Assembly: GCA_023715185.1 (NCBI GenBank)
Contig: JAMCAN010000001.1
Location: 1,922,001-1,986,000, forward strand
Length of the DNA stretch: 64,000 nucleotides
Direction of reading: 5' to 3'
Source of the DNA: Planococcus sp. MER TA 32b
GTDB lineage: Bacteria; Bacillota; Bacilli; Bacillales_A; Planococcaceae
Position 1 is the stretch's first letter. Each line of letters begins with the position of its first letter. Positions 34,604 to 44,456 of the stretch are shown here, one piece after another. The notes below the pieces were generated by a model that saw only the letters and a list, made by a program, of their open reading frames with translations, did not search any database and was not told where the DNA came from. Made by a program: the position numbers and the translations under genes.

Positions 34604-35137
34604 TTAAAGGTCCCGTGAACCTCTTATTCCGCCCGTTCCACGTTCAGTGCCGATGACAGGATCGTTATTTGTAAAACGGTCACGGTCATTATGATCGGGA
34701 ATGTCCAGTGTGTCATCTTCCACCAGTACAAGAATTTCCCCTTCGTTGAAACGGTTTTCATAATCCTTCGCTTCGTCTTCAGGTATACCCATACCGATCA
34801 AAGCACCAGCCAGTCCACCAATTCCTGCACCAGCTGCGGCGCCGGTCAAACCAGCCACAATAGGCCCTGCGGCTACGATAGGTCCGATACCAGGTATCGC
34901 GAGTGCGCCCAGTCCGGCAAGTACACCGCCGAGACCACCAAGCGCACCACCGGTTACTGCTCCTGTCGCAGCCCCTTCGCCGGCATGCGTGCCAGTTTCT
35001 TCCGTTACATTTCTGGTTTCTTCTTCATCTTTGCCGAGTACCGATATGTCTTCAGTTCTATGCCCTCTTCTTTTTAAATCCTCGATTGCTTCAATTGCAT
35101 CTTTTTCTGAACGATACGATCCGACTACTCTTGACAT
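34604..35137 (-). CDS. YflT-domain general stress protein (GSP17M-like)
   Basis: A 177-aa protein. The N-terminal ~50 residues (SRVVGSYRSEKDAIEAIEDL ... DISVLGKDEE) form the YflT/general stress protein 17M domain. A middle part of ~70 residues is a Gly/Ala-rich hydrophobic segment with glycine-zipper character (GALGGLGGVLAGLGALAI), then EDEAKDYENRFNEGEILVLVE and a hydrophilic tail. AAGGAGG precedes the ATG. A SigB-type promoter lies about 60 bp upstream, in agreement with a general stress role. Confidence 0.85.
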   Translation of the reverse strand: MSRVVGSYRSEKDAIEAIEDLKRRGHRTEDISVLGKDEEETRNVTEETGTHAGEGAATGAVTGGALGGLGGVLAGLGALAIPGIGPIVAAGPIVAGLTGAAAGAGIGGLAGALIGMGIPEDEAKDYENRFNEGEILVLVEDDTLDIPDHNDRDRFTNNDPVIGTERGTGGIRGSRDL

Positions 35138-35190
35138 TATTACGCCTCCTTAGATTTGTAAGTCAATAGAAAATCTCTCACATTTCAAGG

Positions 35191-35215
35191 TTACCCCCTG
35201 AACATGGCGCTAAAC
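35191..35215 (-). promoter_or_regulatory. SigB-type promoter of YflT-family gene
   Basis: GTTTAG (35210-35215), a 13-bp spacer and GGGTAA (35191-35196) on the minus strand; each hexamer differs by one base from the SigB consensus GTTTAA / GGGTAT. Confidence 0.7.
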
Positions 35216-35283
35216 ATTACAGCGGCTGAACCCTTGAAGCACCGATGCTTGAGAAGCAGGAAGGTTCGTTCTCCAAAACATGA

Positions 35284-36564
<1,281 letters not shown>

Positions 36565-36649
36565 TCAGGTACAATTACTTTATTACTATGGACAGCAGGA
36601 TGAATTCCCCAAAAACAAGTTTGGCTATGATGGATTTATCGCATCAAAT

Positions 36650-36873
36650 AAAAAAGCCCCTGCATGTCAGACATGCAGGGACGCAATCGCGCGGTACCAC
36701 CCAGCTTGAAGGAAAAAAATCCTTCCACTCTTTTGTGCCAAGCGTGGCACAGACGAAAACTCCAAACCTGTAATTCAGCTGCTGTGTTTTTACCGGTTTG
36801 CACCAACCACCGGCTCTCTTGAAAAAATCACAGTTCCTACTTCGGGTTCTTCATCGTTTTAATATTGAAATAT
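36650..36873 (-). promoter_or_regulatory. Tyrosine T-box leader of tyrS
   Basis: Classic T-box riboswitch on the minus strand. The T-box word GGGTGGTACCGCG (within 36690-36706) precedes a terminator hairpin (CCCTGCATGT / ACATGCAGGG, then TTTTTT at 36650-36682). Upstream lies a long stem I, with a UAC tyrosine specifier candidate in GAATTACAGG. Uncharged tRNA-Tyr would stabilise the antiterminator and turn tyrS on. Stem limits are approximate. Confidence 0.93.
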
Positions 36874-36879
36874 ATTAGT

Positions 36880-36907
36880 AGTCTACGTCATTTTGGGGAA
36901 TTGTCAA
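36880..36907 (-). promoter_or_regulatory. tyrS: tyrS promoter
   Basis: TTGACA (36902-36907), a 16-bp spacer and TAGACT (36880-36885) on the minus strand, just before the T-box leader. Confidence 0.65.
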
Positions 36908-36911
36908 TAAC

Positions 36912-36941
36912 TTAGTCGACGTTATAAGAATATGCTATAAT
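36912..36941 (+). promoter_or_regulatory. Promoter of the class A PBP gene
   Basis: TATAAT at 36936-36941 with a modest TTAGTC -35 about 18 bp upstream; it is back to back with the tyrS promoter. Confidence 0.55.
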
Positions 36942-36968
36942 ATAAAAAGATTTTAGGGGGTAGATAAT

Positions 36969-39962
36969 GTGGGCGAACGATTAAAATACTGGCAGCAGAA
37001 ATCCGAAGACACATACCATAAATGGAAGTCGACAAAATGGGCGAAAGGCTTGAATATCACAACAGGTGTTCTATGGAACCTCGCACTCCTTTTGGCCATC
37101 ATCCTTGTGGTCGGCGGTGTTTTTGCCGCGTCAGTGGGGGCGGGATACTTCGCTTCCCTTGTCGACGAAGAACAGCTCCGCACCGAAAGCGAAATGCGCG
37201 GTGAAGTTTATGCTTATGAGGAAACTTCGGAAATATTCTTTGCGGATGATCAGTACTTAGGGAAACTGAGAACTGATCTTGAACGTGAGGAAACAAATCT
37301 GGATGAAGTTTCCGAGTATGCCATTAACGCTGTGCTGGCAACTGAAGATGAATATTTTGAAGAACATGATGGGATTGTGCCCAAAGCGATATTCCGCGGC
37401 CTGTTCCAGGATGTTTCAAACTCCGACAGTCAAACTGGCGGGTCAACACTGACACAGCAATTGATAAAAAACCAGATCCTTACAAACGAAGTTTCATACG
37501 AGCGTAAAGCAAAAGAGATACTTTTGGCAATGCGCCTCGAGAAATTCATGACCAAAGAAGAGATTTTGGAAGCCTACCTGAATATCATTCCTTATGGAAG
37601 AAACTCAGCAGGAACAAATATTGCCGGCATCGAAACGGCTGCAAATGGCATTTTCAACGTTGAAGCAAGTGAGTTGAATCTGCCTCAGGCAGCCTTCATT
37701 GCCGGAATACCGAAAGCTCCATTCCGCTACACACCGTATTCTTCAGGAGGCGGGGTTAAAGAGCCCGAGTATTTGGAGTTCGGCATCGACCGGATGAAAA
37801 CCGTCCTGTTCCGTATGTATGAAACTGAATATATTACAGAAGAAGAATACAATGAAGCACTTGCATACGATATTACCAAAGACTTCAGAACGGATGAAAC
37901 CCGTTCGTACGAAAGATACCCGCATATCACAACCGAAGTTGAAAAGCGGGCTACCCGCATAGTCATGGATATCCTGGCTGAAGAAGCTGGAATCGATCCT
38001 GCAACACTGGAAGAAAATGATAAGTTATTCGAGGAATACGAGATATTGGCTGACCGGGCCGTCCGTTCCAGAGGTTACCGGATCCATTCAAGCATCAATA
38101 AAGACCTCTATGAGGCCCAGCAAAAAGCCAAAGATTCATATGAAGCTTACGGCCCCACTCTGACGAAGACAATCGTCAATGCTGATGGCCAGGAAGAAGA
38201 AGTTCCAATGCCGGTCCAGGTCGGCTCGACTACGATTGAAAATGGCACCGGCCGAATTTTAAGTTTTGTCGGTGGACGCGACCATGAAGTTTCAAATTTC
38301 AACTACGCTTTTCAGGCAAACCGCTCAATTGGTTCTACAGCTAAACCATTACTGGTTTACGCTCCGGCACTCGAGTACGGTAAAATTGGTGCCGGCAGCC
38401 CTGTGGTCGATGTGAAATTTGAAATAATCGATAATAACGGCAAGCCTTGGGGACCAAGTAATTTTATCGCAAGCAGCGAACAAGGCATCATGCCGGCTCG
38501 TGATGCGTTAGCGCAGTCTCAAAACTTGCCGGCTGTCCGGCTGTTCGCACAGATCCAAAACCAGATGCCGATTGATTACTTGATGAATAACGGCTTTACC
38601 GCTGTTGATGAATCGGATAATGGAAATATCACTGCCGCTCTCGGGGCAGGAGTCGAAGCAACGACTGAGCAGCTTGCCAATGCCTATGCAACATTTGCAA
38701 ATGGCGGAACTTTTGCCCAGGCATCCATGATCGACCGTATTGAAGATGCAGAAGGAAATATTGTCTACGAGCACGAAGTGGAAACGAAAGAAGTCTATAC
38801 ACCACAAACATCATATATCATCACTGATATGATGCGGGACGTATTCGATGGAGCTCGAGGCACAGCTAACCGGGCAAACAATCTATTGAAGTTCAGTTCT
38901 GATTTTGCAGGCAAGACTGGTACTTCCCAAGAAACACGTGATGTCTGGCTGGTTGGCTATAATCCGAATGTCACAATGAGCGTATGGCTCGGTTATGACC
39001 AGGAGAAAAACTCCCTTGATATCATGCGCAACAGCAATTTGCAGCCTTCAACCCGCGTTAACCAGGTTTGGGCATCAATAATGAACGCTTCCTATGACGT
39101 GGATCCTGAATTCTTTGGAACTCAGGAAACATTCAAAGCACCTGAAGGCGTTGTCAGCCGTTCGTTCTGCGGTATTTCCGGCCTTGCGCCAAGTGATGGC
39201 TGTTCAGGCGAACTTGTCCGCTCTGATCTGTTCAATGCTAATAAAATGGTGCCGAGCAAAGCGGATGACAGCTTGACAACCGGAAAATATACAACAATTG
39301 ACGGCAAGCGTTACGCCGCTCTTTCTTCGACGCCTGCAGAATTTGTTTCAGGTGGCGGAGTTGGAGTTTCCGAAGACTTTATCGATCGGATCCTTGCACC
39401 ATTCGGCGGAGATGCAAGCAAACTGTTCCCTGCCGATTCACGATTCTCAAATGTAGTTTCATCTACAAGCTTTGACGCTGATGAAGCAGCCCCTTCAGGA
39501 GTTCAAGCGACTCTTGATGGCAGGTCACTCAGCTGGAGCAATTCTTCTTCAAACGACGTAGTCGGTTATCGGGTCTACAGAAACACTGGCGGTGCAAATT
39601 CAAGAGTAGCCTCCATATCTGAGTCCGAAAGCAACTCCTACACAGTTTCAGGACCTGGCAGCTATTATGTAGTGGCTGTAGACATCACCGGCAGGGAGTC
39701 CTCCAACTCCAATGCCGTATCCATCGATGCGCCGGAACCTGCTGAAGAGGAACCTAGCGATACACCGTCTCCATCTGCTCCTCCTGCCACAGAGCCGGAA
39801 GAGCCAGAGGAACCCGAAGAACCTGCAGAGCCCGCAGAGCCTGAAGAACCGGAAGAACCGGAAGAACCAGTGGAGCCGACAGAGCCACCGGATGAACCCT
39901 CAGATCCGGTAGAACCACCTGAAGAACCGGAGGAACCGGAAGAATCAGACGATGCAGCTTAA
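36969..39962 (+). CDS. Class A penicillin-binding protein with FN3 domain and Pro/Glu tail
   Basis: Bifunctional peptidoglycan synthase of 997 aa, with glycosyltransferase and transpeptidase activities outside the membrane. A cytoplasmic N-terminus and one transmembrane helix (~31-60) lead to a GT51 domain with the catalytic EDEYFEEHDG (~126), GGSTLTQQL (~157) and IPYGRNS. The transpeptidase follows with SIGSTAKP (active serine 456, lysine 459), SQN (517-519) and KTGTS (649). A fibronectin type III-like domain (~830-905) precedes an acidic Glu-Pro repeat tail of about 90 residues. The start is GTG 36969 with GGGGG eight bases upstream. It lies between tyrS and acsA. Confidence 0.95.
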   Translation: MGERLKYWQQKSEDTYHKWKSTKWAKGLNITTGVLWNLALLLAIILVVGGVFAASVGAGYFASLVDEEQLRTESEMRGEVYAYEETSEIFFADDQYLGKLRTDLEREETNLDEVSEYAINAVLATEDEYFEEHDGIVPKAIFRGLFQDVSNSDSQTGGSTLTQQLIKNQILTNEVSYERKAKEILLAMRLEKFMTKEEILEAYLNIIPYGRNSAGTNIAGIETAANGIFNVEASELNLPQAAFIAGIPKAPFRYTPYSSGGGVKEPEYLEFGIDRMKTVLFRMYETEYITEEEYNEALAYDITKDFRTDETRSYERYPHITTEVEKRATRIVMDILAEEAGIDPATLEENDKLFEEYEILADRAVRSRGYRIHSSINKDLYEAQQKAKDSYEAYGPTLTKTIVNADGQEEEVPMPVQVGSTTIENGTGRILSFVGGRDHEVSNFNYAFQANRSIGSTAKPLLVYAPALEYGKIGAGSPVVDVKFEIIDNNGKPWGPSNFIASSEQGIMPARDALAQSQNLPAVRLFAQIQNQMPIDYLMNNGFTAVDESDNGNITAALGAGVEATTEQLANAYATFANGGTFAQASMIDRIEDAEGNIVYEHEVETKEVYTPQTSYIITDMMRDVFDGARGTANRANNLLKFSSDFAGKTGTSQETRDVWLVGYNPNVTMSVWLGYDQEKNSLDIMRNSNLQPSTRVNQVWASIMNASYDVDPEFFGTQETFKAPEGVVSRSFCGISGLAPSDGCSGELVRSDLFNANKMVPSKADDSLTTGKYTTIDGKRYAALSSTPAEFVSGGGVGVSEDFIDRILAPFGGDASKLFPADSRFSNVVSSTSFDADEAAPSGVQATLDGRSLSWSNSSSNDVVGYRVYRNTGGANSRVASISESESNSYTVSGPGSYYVVAVDITGRESSNSNAVSIDAPEPAEEEPSDTPSPSAPPATEPEEPEEPEEPAEPAEPEEPEEPEEPVEPTEPPDEPSDPVEPPEEPEEPEESDDAA

Positions 39963-39967
39963 TAGCG

Positions 39968-40004
39968 AAAAGCCGTGCCATTGTAATTGGCACGGCTTTT
40001 TTTG
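39968..40004 (+). terminator. Terminator after PBP gene
   Basis: Stem AAAGCCGTGCCA / TGGCACGGCTTT followed by T7. Confidence 0.92.
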
Positions 40005-40009
40005 TCGAA

Positions 40010-40047
40010 TAAAAAAACGCAGCGGAATAATTTCCGCTGCGTTTTTC
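40010..40047 (-). terminator. Terminator after acsA
   Basis: Stem AAAACGCAGCGGAA / TTCCGCTGCGTTTT; a long T run follows on the minus strand. Adjacent to the PBP terminator, so the convergent genes are doubly insulated. Confidence 0.92.
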
Positions 40048-40057
40048 CCTTTTCCAT

Positions 40058-41776
40058 TTAATCTTCCATTGTCGACAAGTCACCTGTCGGCAAATCGAGT
40101 TCCCAAGCCTTGAGGACACGGCGCATGATCTTACCGCTTCTCGTTTTAGGAAGCTTGTCCTTGAATTCGATCTCCCGTGGAGCCGCATGGGCAGCCAGAC
40201 CTTTTTTCACAAATTGTTGGATGTCCTGAACCAGTTCCTCCGATGGTTCATAGCCTTCCACCAGTGCTACGAACGCTTTGATGATTTCACCCCGGACCGG
40301 ATCCGGTTTCCCAATAACCCCAGCTTCCGCCACTGCTGGATGCTCCAATAATTTGCTTTCGACTTCAAATGGGCCAACGCGTTCACCTGAAGTCATGATG
40401 ACATCATCAACACGTCCCTGGAACCAATAATACCCTTCCTCATCTTTATAAGCGGAATCTCCCGACACGTACCATTGATCTTTCAGGAAGTACGAATCGT
40501 ATTTCTCAGGATTATTCCAGATTTGGCGCATCATTGATGGCCATCCTTTTTCAATTGCCAGGTTCCCCATCTGATTTGCGGGAAGTTCATTGCCTTGGTC
40601 ATCGACGATGGCGACTTTGATGCCCGGCACCGGTTTGCCCATAGATCCCGGTTTTATTGCTAAAGCGGGATAATTACAAATCACTTGTGCACCGGTCTCA
40701 GTCATCCACCAGGTGTCATGGATCCGGCGTTCAAATACTTGCGCTCCCCACCTGATGACTTCAGGATTCAATGGTTCGCCGACCGACAATACATGGCGCA
40801 ATGTCGATAGATTATATTCTTTAACCAGTGCATCTCCTGCCCCCATCAGCATTCGGAAAGCGGTAGGCGCACTGTACCAGACAGTTACTCCATAGTCTTC
40901 AATGGCCTGATACCATCCTTCGGGAGAAAATCGTCCGCCAATGATCACAGTTGTCGTACCGTTCAGCCACGGCGCAAATACACCGTATGACGTTCCTGTC
41001 ACCCAGCCCGGATCTGCTGTGCACCAGTAAATGTCCTGCTCATTGAAATCGAGTACCCATTTTGCCGTCTGAAGATGCTGCACCATAGCATATTGAGCAT
41101 GCAGAACTCCTTTTGGCTTCCCGGTGGACCCGGATGTATAGTGGAGAACAAGTCCATCTTCCTTATCCAGCCATTCCATCTCGAATTGGTCTGAACTATT
41201 CGGCAGATATTTCATAACATCGACTGTGTGATCATTTTCTTCAATATTTTCGCCTACAAGGAAAATGGTTTTTAAATTCGGCAGTCTATCAAATGGAACA
41301 CGCGAAACGAGCTCAGGTGTCGTGATGATCGCTTTTGCGTCACTGTCATCCAGTCTGTCATAAATGGCGCCTTCCATAAACGCTTCAAAAAGAGGGCCGA
41401 CAATCAAGCCTATTTTCAGAGCTCCGAACATCGTAAAGTAAAGTTCGGGAGAACGCGGCATAAAGATGAATATGCGATCACCCTTTTCCAAATTGGAATG
41501 TGACTTCAGCATGTTTGCCGCCCGATTGGTCATTCGCTTCATTTCGTAGAATGTATAAGTTTCATTTCTATGCTGGTCTTTATAATAAAGGGCAACCTTA
41601 TTCTTTCTGTCGGAATCTGCATGGCGGTCGATGGCTTCGTGCGCCATATTAACTTTTCCGGTTTCATGCCAGCTGAATTCTTTCTCGGCCTCTTTCCAGT
41701 CAAAGCCAGAAGCAATTTCATCATAATTATGTAGGTTAAAATTTCCTGATACTGCAGGTAATGCTTCCACTTTCAT
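40058..41776 (-). CDS. acsA: Acetyl-CoA synthetase
   Basis: Activates acetate to acetyl-CoA with ATP, for growth on or scavenging of acetate. The 572 aa carry YTSGSTGKPKGVLHAQ (P-loop), WWMTETGAQVICNYP, YVSGDSAYKDEEGYYWFQGR and the C-terminal KTRSGKIMRRV, whose lysine is the acetylation target of AcuA. ATG 41776 follows AAAGGA with normal spacing; an ATG three codons upstream touches that site. It is divergent from acuABC with a cre box in between, the same arrangement as in B. subtilis. Confidence 0.96.
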   Translation of the reverse strand: MKVEALPAVSGNFNLHNYDEIASGFDWKEAEKEFSWHETGKVNMAHEAIDRHADSDRKNKVALYYKDQHRNETYTFYEMKRMTNRAANMLKSHSNLEKGDRIFIFMPRSPELYFTMFGALKIGLIVGPLFEAFMEGAIYDRLDDSDAKAIITTPELVSRVPFDRLPNLKTIFLVGENIEENDHTVDVMKYLPNSSDQFEMEWLDKEDGLVLHYTSGSTGKPKGVLHAQYAMVQHLQTAKWVLDFNEQDIYWCTADPGWVTGTSYGVFAPWLNGTTTVIIGGRFSPEGWYQAIEDYGVTVWYSAPTAFRMLMGAGDALVKEYNLSTLRHVLSVGEPLNPEVIRWGAQVFERRIHDTWWMTETGAQVICNYPALAIKPGSMGKPVPGIKVAIVDDQGNELPANQMGNLAIEKGWPSMMRQIWNNPEKYDSYFLKDQWYVSGDSAYKDEEGYYWFQGRVDDVIMTSGERVGPFEVESKLLEHPAVAEAGVIGKPDPVRGEIIKAFVALVEGYEPSEELVQDIQQFVKKGLAAHAAPREIEFKDKLPKTRSGKIMRRVLKAWELDLPTGDLSTMED

Positions 41777-41861
41777 CCAAATCATCCTTTCTATTCTTAT
41801 CTCTTTTTCATTCTACATCAGCTCCGCCGAATATTGCCAACTTTTTTAACTATTTAAAAAA

Positions 41862-41877
41862 TAGAGAGCGCTTACAA
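41862..41877. promoter_or_regulatory. cre box between acsA and acuABC
   Basis: TAGAGAGCGCTTACAA; its complement TTGTAAGCGCTCTCTA fits the cre consensus except for two positions in the right half. It lies in the divergent acsA/acuA region, known to be CcpA-repressed in B. subtilis. Confidence 0.75.
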
Positions 41878-41907
41878 ACTGATTAGCCAAGCACTCTTTC
41901 TTTCATG

Positions 41908-41913
41908 TATAAT
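41908..41913 (+). promoter_or_regulatory. acuA: acuA -10 element
   Basis: Perfect TATAAT about 34 bp before the start codon and 30 bp after the cre box; no good -35. Confidence 0.5.
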
Positions 41914-41946
41914 GAAGCTAATTGCAAACATACAGGCGGTGAAATG

Positions 41947-42579
41947 ATGGAACATAAGAAAACTTACAACGCGATGGAATTGAAAACGAAACACGGAAGA
42001 ATCATTGTGGAGGGTCCGGTTCCCTCGAGTGAATTGAAATCATTGGATTTCCATGAAGATTTGATCGCATTCCGACCAGCTAAACAACAGCACGAAGCTG
42101 TAATAGGAATTGCTGATTTGCCGGAAGGCCGCATACTGATTGCCCGTGATAATAATACAATCGTCGGTTACGTCACTTTCCTGTACCCTGATCCACTCGA
42201 ACGGTGGTCAGAAGGCAATATGGAAAACCTTATTGAACTCGGCGCGATTGAAGTTATTCCAAAATTCAGAGGAAGCGGCGTTGGAAAAGCCTTGCTGAAA
42301 ACGTCCATGATGGATGATGCTTTCGAAGATTTCATAGTCATCACCACAGAATATTATTGGCATTGGGATCTGAAAGGAACAGGGCTTAATGTCTGGGAGT
42401 ACCGTAAAATCATGGAAAAAATGATGCAGGCCGGCGGTCTTGAGTATTATGCGACTGATGAACCTGAAATCAGTTCCCATCCCGCAAATTGCCTGATGGC
42501 GAAAATCGGTAAGCGCGTTGACCGTGAGTCTGTCCAAAAGTTCGATCAGTTACGTTTTAAACACAGATATATGTATTAA
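41947..42579 (+). CDS. acuA: Protein acetyltransferase AcuA
   Basis: GNAT-family enzyme of 210 aa that acetylates the active-site lysine of AcsA and switches it off. The sequence follows B. subtilis AcuA closely through LPEGRILIARDNNTIVGYVT, YPDPLERWSEGNMENLIELG and the acetyl-CoA-binding FRGSGVGKALL, to the C-terminal RFKHRYMY. The start is chosen at ATG 41947 (MEHKKTYNA) by family; the ATG one codon earlier is possible. First gene of acuABC. Confidence 0.95.
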   Translation: MEHKKTYNAMELKTKHGRIIVEGPVPSSELKSLDFHEDLIAFRPAKQQHEAVIGIADLPEGRILIARDNNTIVGYVTFLYPDPLERWSEGNMENLIELGAIEVIPKFRGSGVGKALLKTSMMDDAFEDFIVITTEYYWHWDLKGTGLNVWEYRKIMEKMMQAGGLEYYATDEPEISSHPANCLMAKIGKRVDRESVQKFDQLRFKHRYMY

Positions 42580-42598
42580 CGATTAAGGGGTGTTGTAA

Positions 42599-43243
42599 AT
42601 GCTATTGGAAGAAATCATGAAAACCGAGGTCCATTCATTAAATCCTGATCAGACCGTGCAGCATGTCATCGATTTATTCGAAAAAGAAAGGATTCGCCAT
42701 GCACCAGTAGTGGAAGACGGGAAAGTTGTCGGCGTCGTATCCGATCGTGATTTGAAAGACGCTCTTCCCTCCCGCTTTACATTATCGCCTAAGGGTGATC
42801 CCTACGAAAAGACTGTCAAAGAAATCATGACTCCGGATCCTGTTATAGCCCATCCGATGGATTCTGTGGAAGAAATCGCAATGGTCTTCTATGAACAGCA
42901 GATAGGCTGCCTGCCTGTGGTGAGCGGCGGTAAACTGGCCGGATTCATCACTGAAACCGATCTTTTGTATACTTTCATCGAATTGACCGGCACCCATCAA
43001 CCGGGATCCCAAATTGAAATCCGCGTCGAGGATCGTTCCGGGGTGCTTCTTGATGTTTCAAAAGTTTTCTACCAGCATAATATCAATGTGCTCAGCGTGC
43101 TTGTTTATCCCGATAGAGAAAAGAAGGAAAACAAAATTCTCGTCTTCCGTGTTCAAACGATGAATCCCCTGGCACTCATTAATGACTTACGCAAAGAAGG
43201 TTTTGATGTCTTATGGCCAAACATGCCGCAAATCAACGAATAA
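42599..43243 (+). CDS. acuB: AcuB, CBS-pair and ACT domain protein
   Basis: A 214-aa protein of the acuABC operon. Two CBS motifs (~7-60 with RIRHAPVVEDGKVVGVVSDRD, and ~78-135 with QIGCLPVVSGGKLAGFITETD) are followed by an ACT-like domain (~140-214, QIEIRVEDRSGVLLDVSKVF). CBS pairs bind adenine nucleotides, so a sensing role in acetate metabolism is likely, but the biochemical task of AcuB is not known. AAGGGG lies before the ATG. Confidence 0.94.
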   Translation: MLLEEIMKTEVHSLNPDQTVQHVIDLFEKERIRHAPVVEDGKVVGVVSDRDLKDALPSRFTLSPKGDPYEKTVKEIMTPDPVIAHPMDSVEEIAMVFYEQQIGCLPVVSGGKLAGFITETDLLYTFIELTGTHQPGSQIEIRVEDRSGVLLDVSKVFYQHNINVLSVLVYPDREKKENKILVFRVQTMNPLALINDLRKEGFDVLWPNMPQINE

Positions 43244-44403
43244 AACATGCTGTTTTCATCTACTCTGAAGATCAATTGGGGTATAAGTTTTCTGAAACAC
43301 ATCCTTTCAATCAAAAAAGGCTCGTTTTGACAATCGATCTGTTGCGTGAAATGAATGCGCTTCCAGAAGATCTCATCGTACCAGCGCGGATTGCTACGGA
43401 TGAGGAATTGCTGCTGGCCCACGATCAGCGGTATATTGAAATTGTCAAAAAGGCAAGCAAAGGCGAGATCACTTCCGAAACGGGTGAAAGCTATGGCATC
43501 GGCACCGAGGATACTCCGATTTTCGAAAACATGCATGAGGCAAGCGCGCGCCTTGTAGGAGGAACATTGACCGCTGTCGATTACGTTATGGAAGGCAAAG
43601 CACAGCACGCCCTTAACCTTGGCGGCGGCCTTCATCACGGCTTCCGCGGCAAAGCTTCCGGTTTCTGTATTTATAATGACAGCTCGGTCGCCATCAATTA
43701 TCTTAAAAAGAAATATGGTGCCCGTGTGCTGTATATCGATACAGACGCCCACCATGGCGATGGCGTGCAGTGGTGCTTCTACGACGACCCTGACGTATGC
43801 ACGGTCTCTATTCACGAGACTGGCCGCTACCTGTTCCCAGGCACCGGCAATATCAATGAACGCGGCAACGGGCAAGGTTACGGAACTTCATTCAACTTTC
43901 CAATTGATGCGTTTACTGAAGATGAATCGTTTCTTGAAATCTACCGTACAGCTATGAGGGAGATCGTCGAACATTTTAAACCGGATGTGATCCTTTCCCA
44001 AAATGGCGCTGACGCCCATTATCTGGACCCGCTGACTCATTTGTACGGGACAATGGATATTTTCCGTGAGATACCTAAAATCGCACATGAACTGGCCCAT
44101 GAATACTGCGATGGCAAATGGATTGCTGTAGGCGGAGGCGGTTACGATATTTGGCGTGTCGTCCCCCGCGCGTGGTCGAATCTATGGATGGAAATGAATG
44201 ATATTCCTCTCCCTTCCGGAAATTTACCGCAAAAATGGCTGGAAAGATGGCAGCCGGAATCACCGGTTCCACTCATTAAAACCTGGGAAGATCCAGATAA
44301 GATGTACGAACCGATTCCCCGGAAAGAGGAAATCACTGAAAAGAATCATCAAATGCTCGAAAAAGCTCTCTACATCATTCGGCATACACAGAAAAATCTT
44401 TAA
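43213..44403 (+). CDS. acuC: Protein deacetylase AcuC (HDAC family)
   Basis: Zinc-dependent deacetylase that reactivates acetylated AcsA. The 396 aa show the HDAC core: GGGLHHGFRGKASGFCIYND, VLYIDTDAHHGDGVQWCF with the zinc-binding Asp/His, and GRYLFPGTG. The only available ATG (43213) makes the gene overlap acuB by 31 bases, a larger overlap than usual, suggesting tight translational coupling. The N-terminus has some ten residues more than I recall for B. subtilis. Confidence 0.94.
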   Translation: MAKHAANQRIKHAVFIYSEDQLGYKFSETHPFNQKRLVLTIDLLREMNALPEDLIVPARIATDEELLLAHDQRYIEIVKKASKGEITSETGESYGIGTEDTPIFENMHEASARLVGGTLTAVDYVMEGKAQHALNLGGGLHHGFRGKASGFCIYNDSSVAINYLKKKYGARVLYIDTDAHHGDGVQWCFYDDPDVCTVSIHETGRYLFPGTGNINERGNGQGYGTSFNFPIDAFTEDESFLEIYRTAMREIVEHFKPDVILSQNGADAHYLDPLTHLYGTMDIFREIPKIAHELAHEYCDGKWIAVGGGGYDIWRVVPRAWSNLWMEMNDIPLPSGNLPQKWLERWQPESPVPLIKTWEDPDKMYEPIPRKEEITEKNHQMLEKALYIIRHTQKNL

Positions 44404-44409
44404 CTGCAT

Positions 44410-44448
44410 TAAAAAAGCTGCACCGGGACCTGCCCGGTGCAGCTTTTC
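44410..44448. terminator. Bidirectional terminator acuC / ccpA
   Basis: Fifteen-bp perfect stem AAAAGCTGCACCGGG / CCCGGTGCAGCTTTT between convergent genes. Confidence 0.93.
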
Positions 44449-44456
44449 ATCTTTTA

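Noticed and set aside
39754-40188. 144-codon minus-strand frame antisense to the PBP tail
   Set aside because: Arises from the Glu-Pro codon repeats and crosses two terminators.
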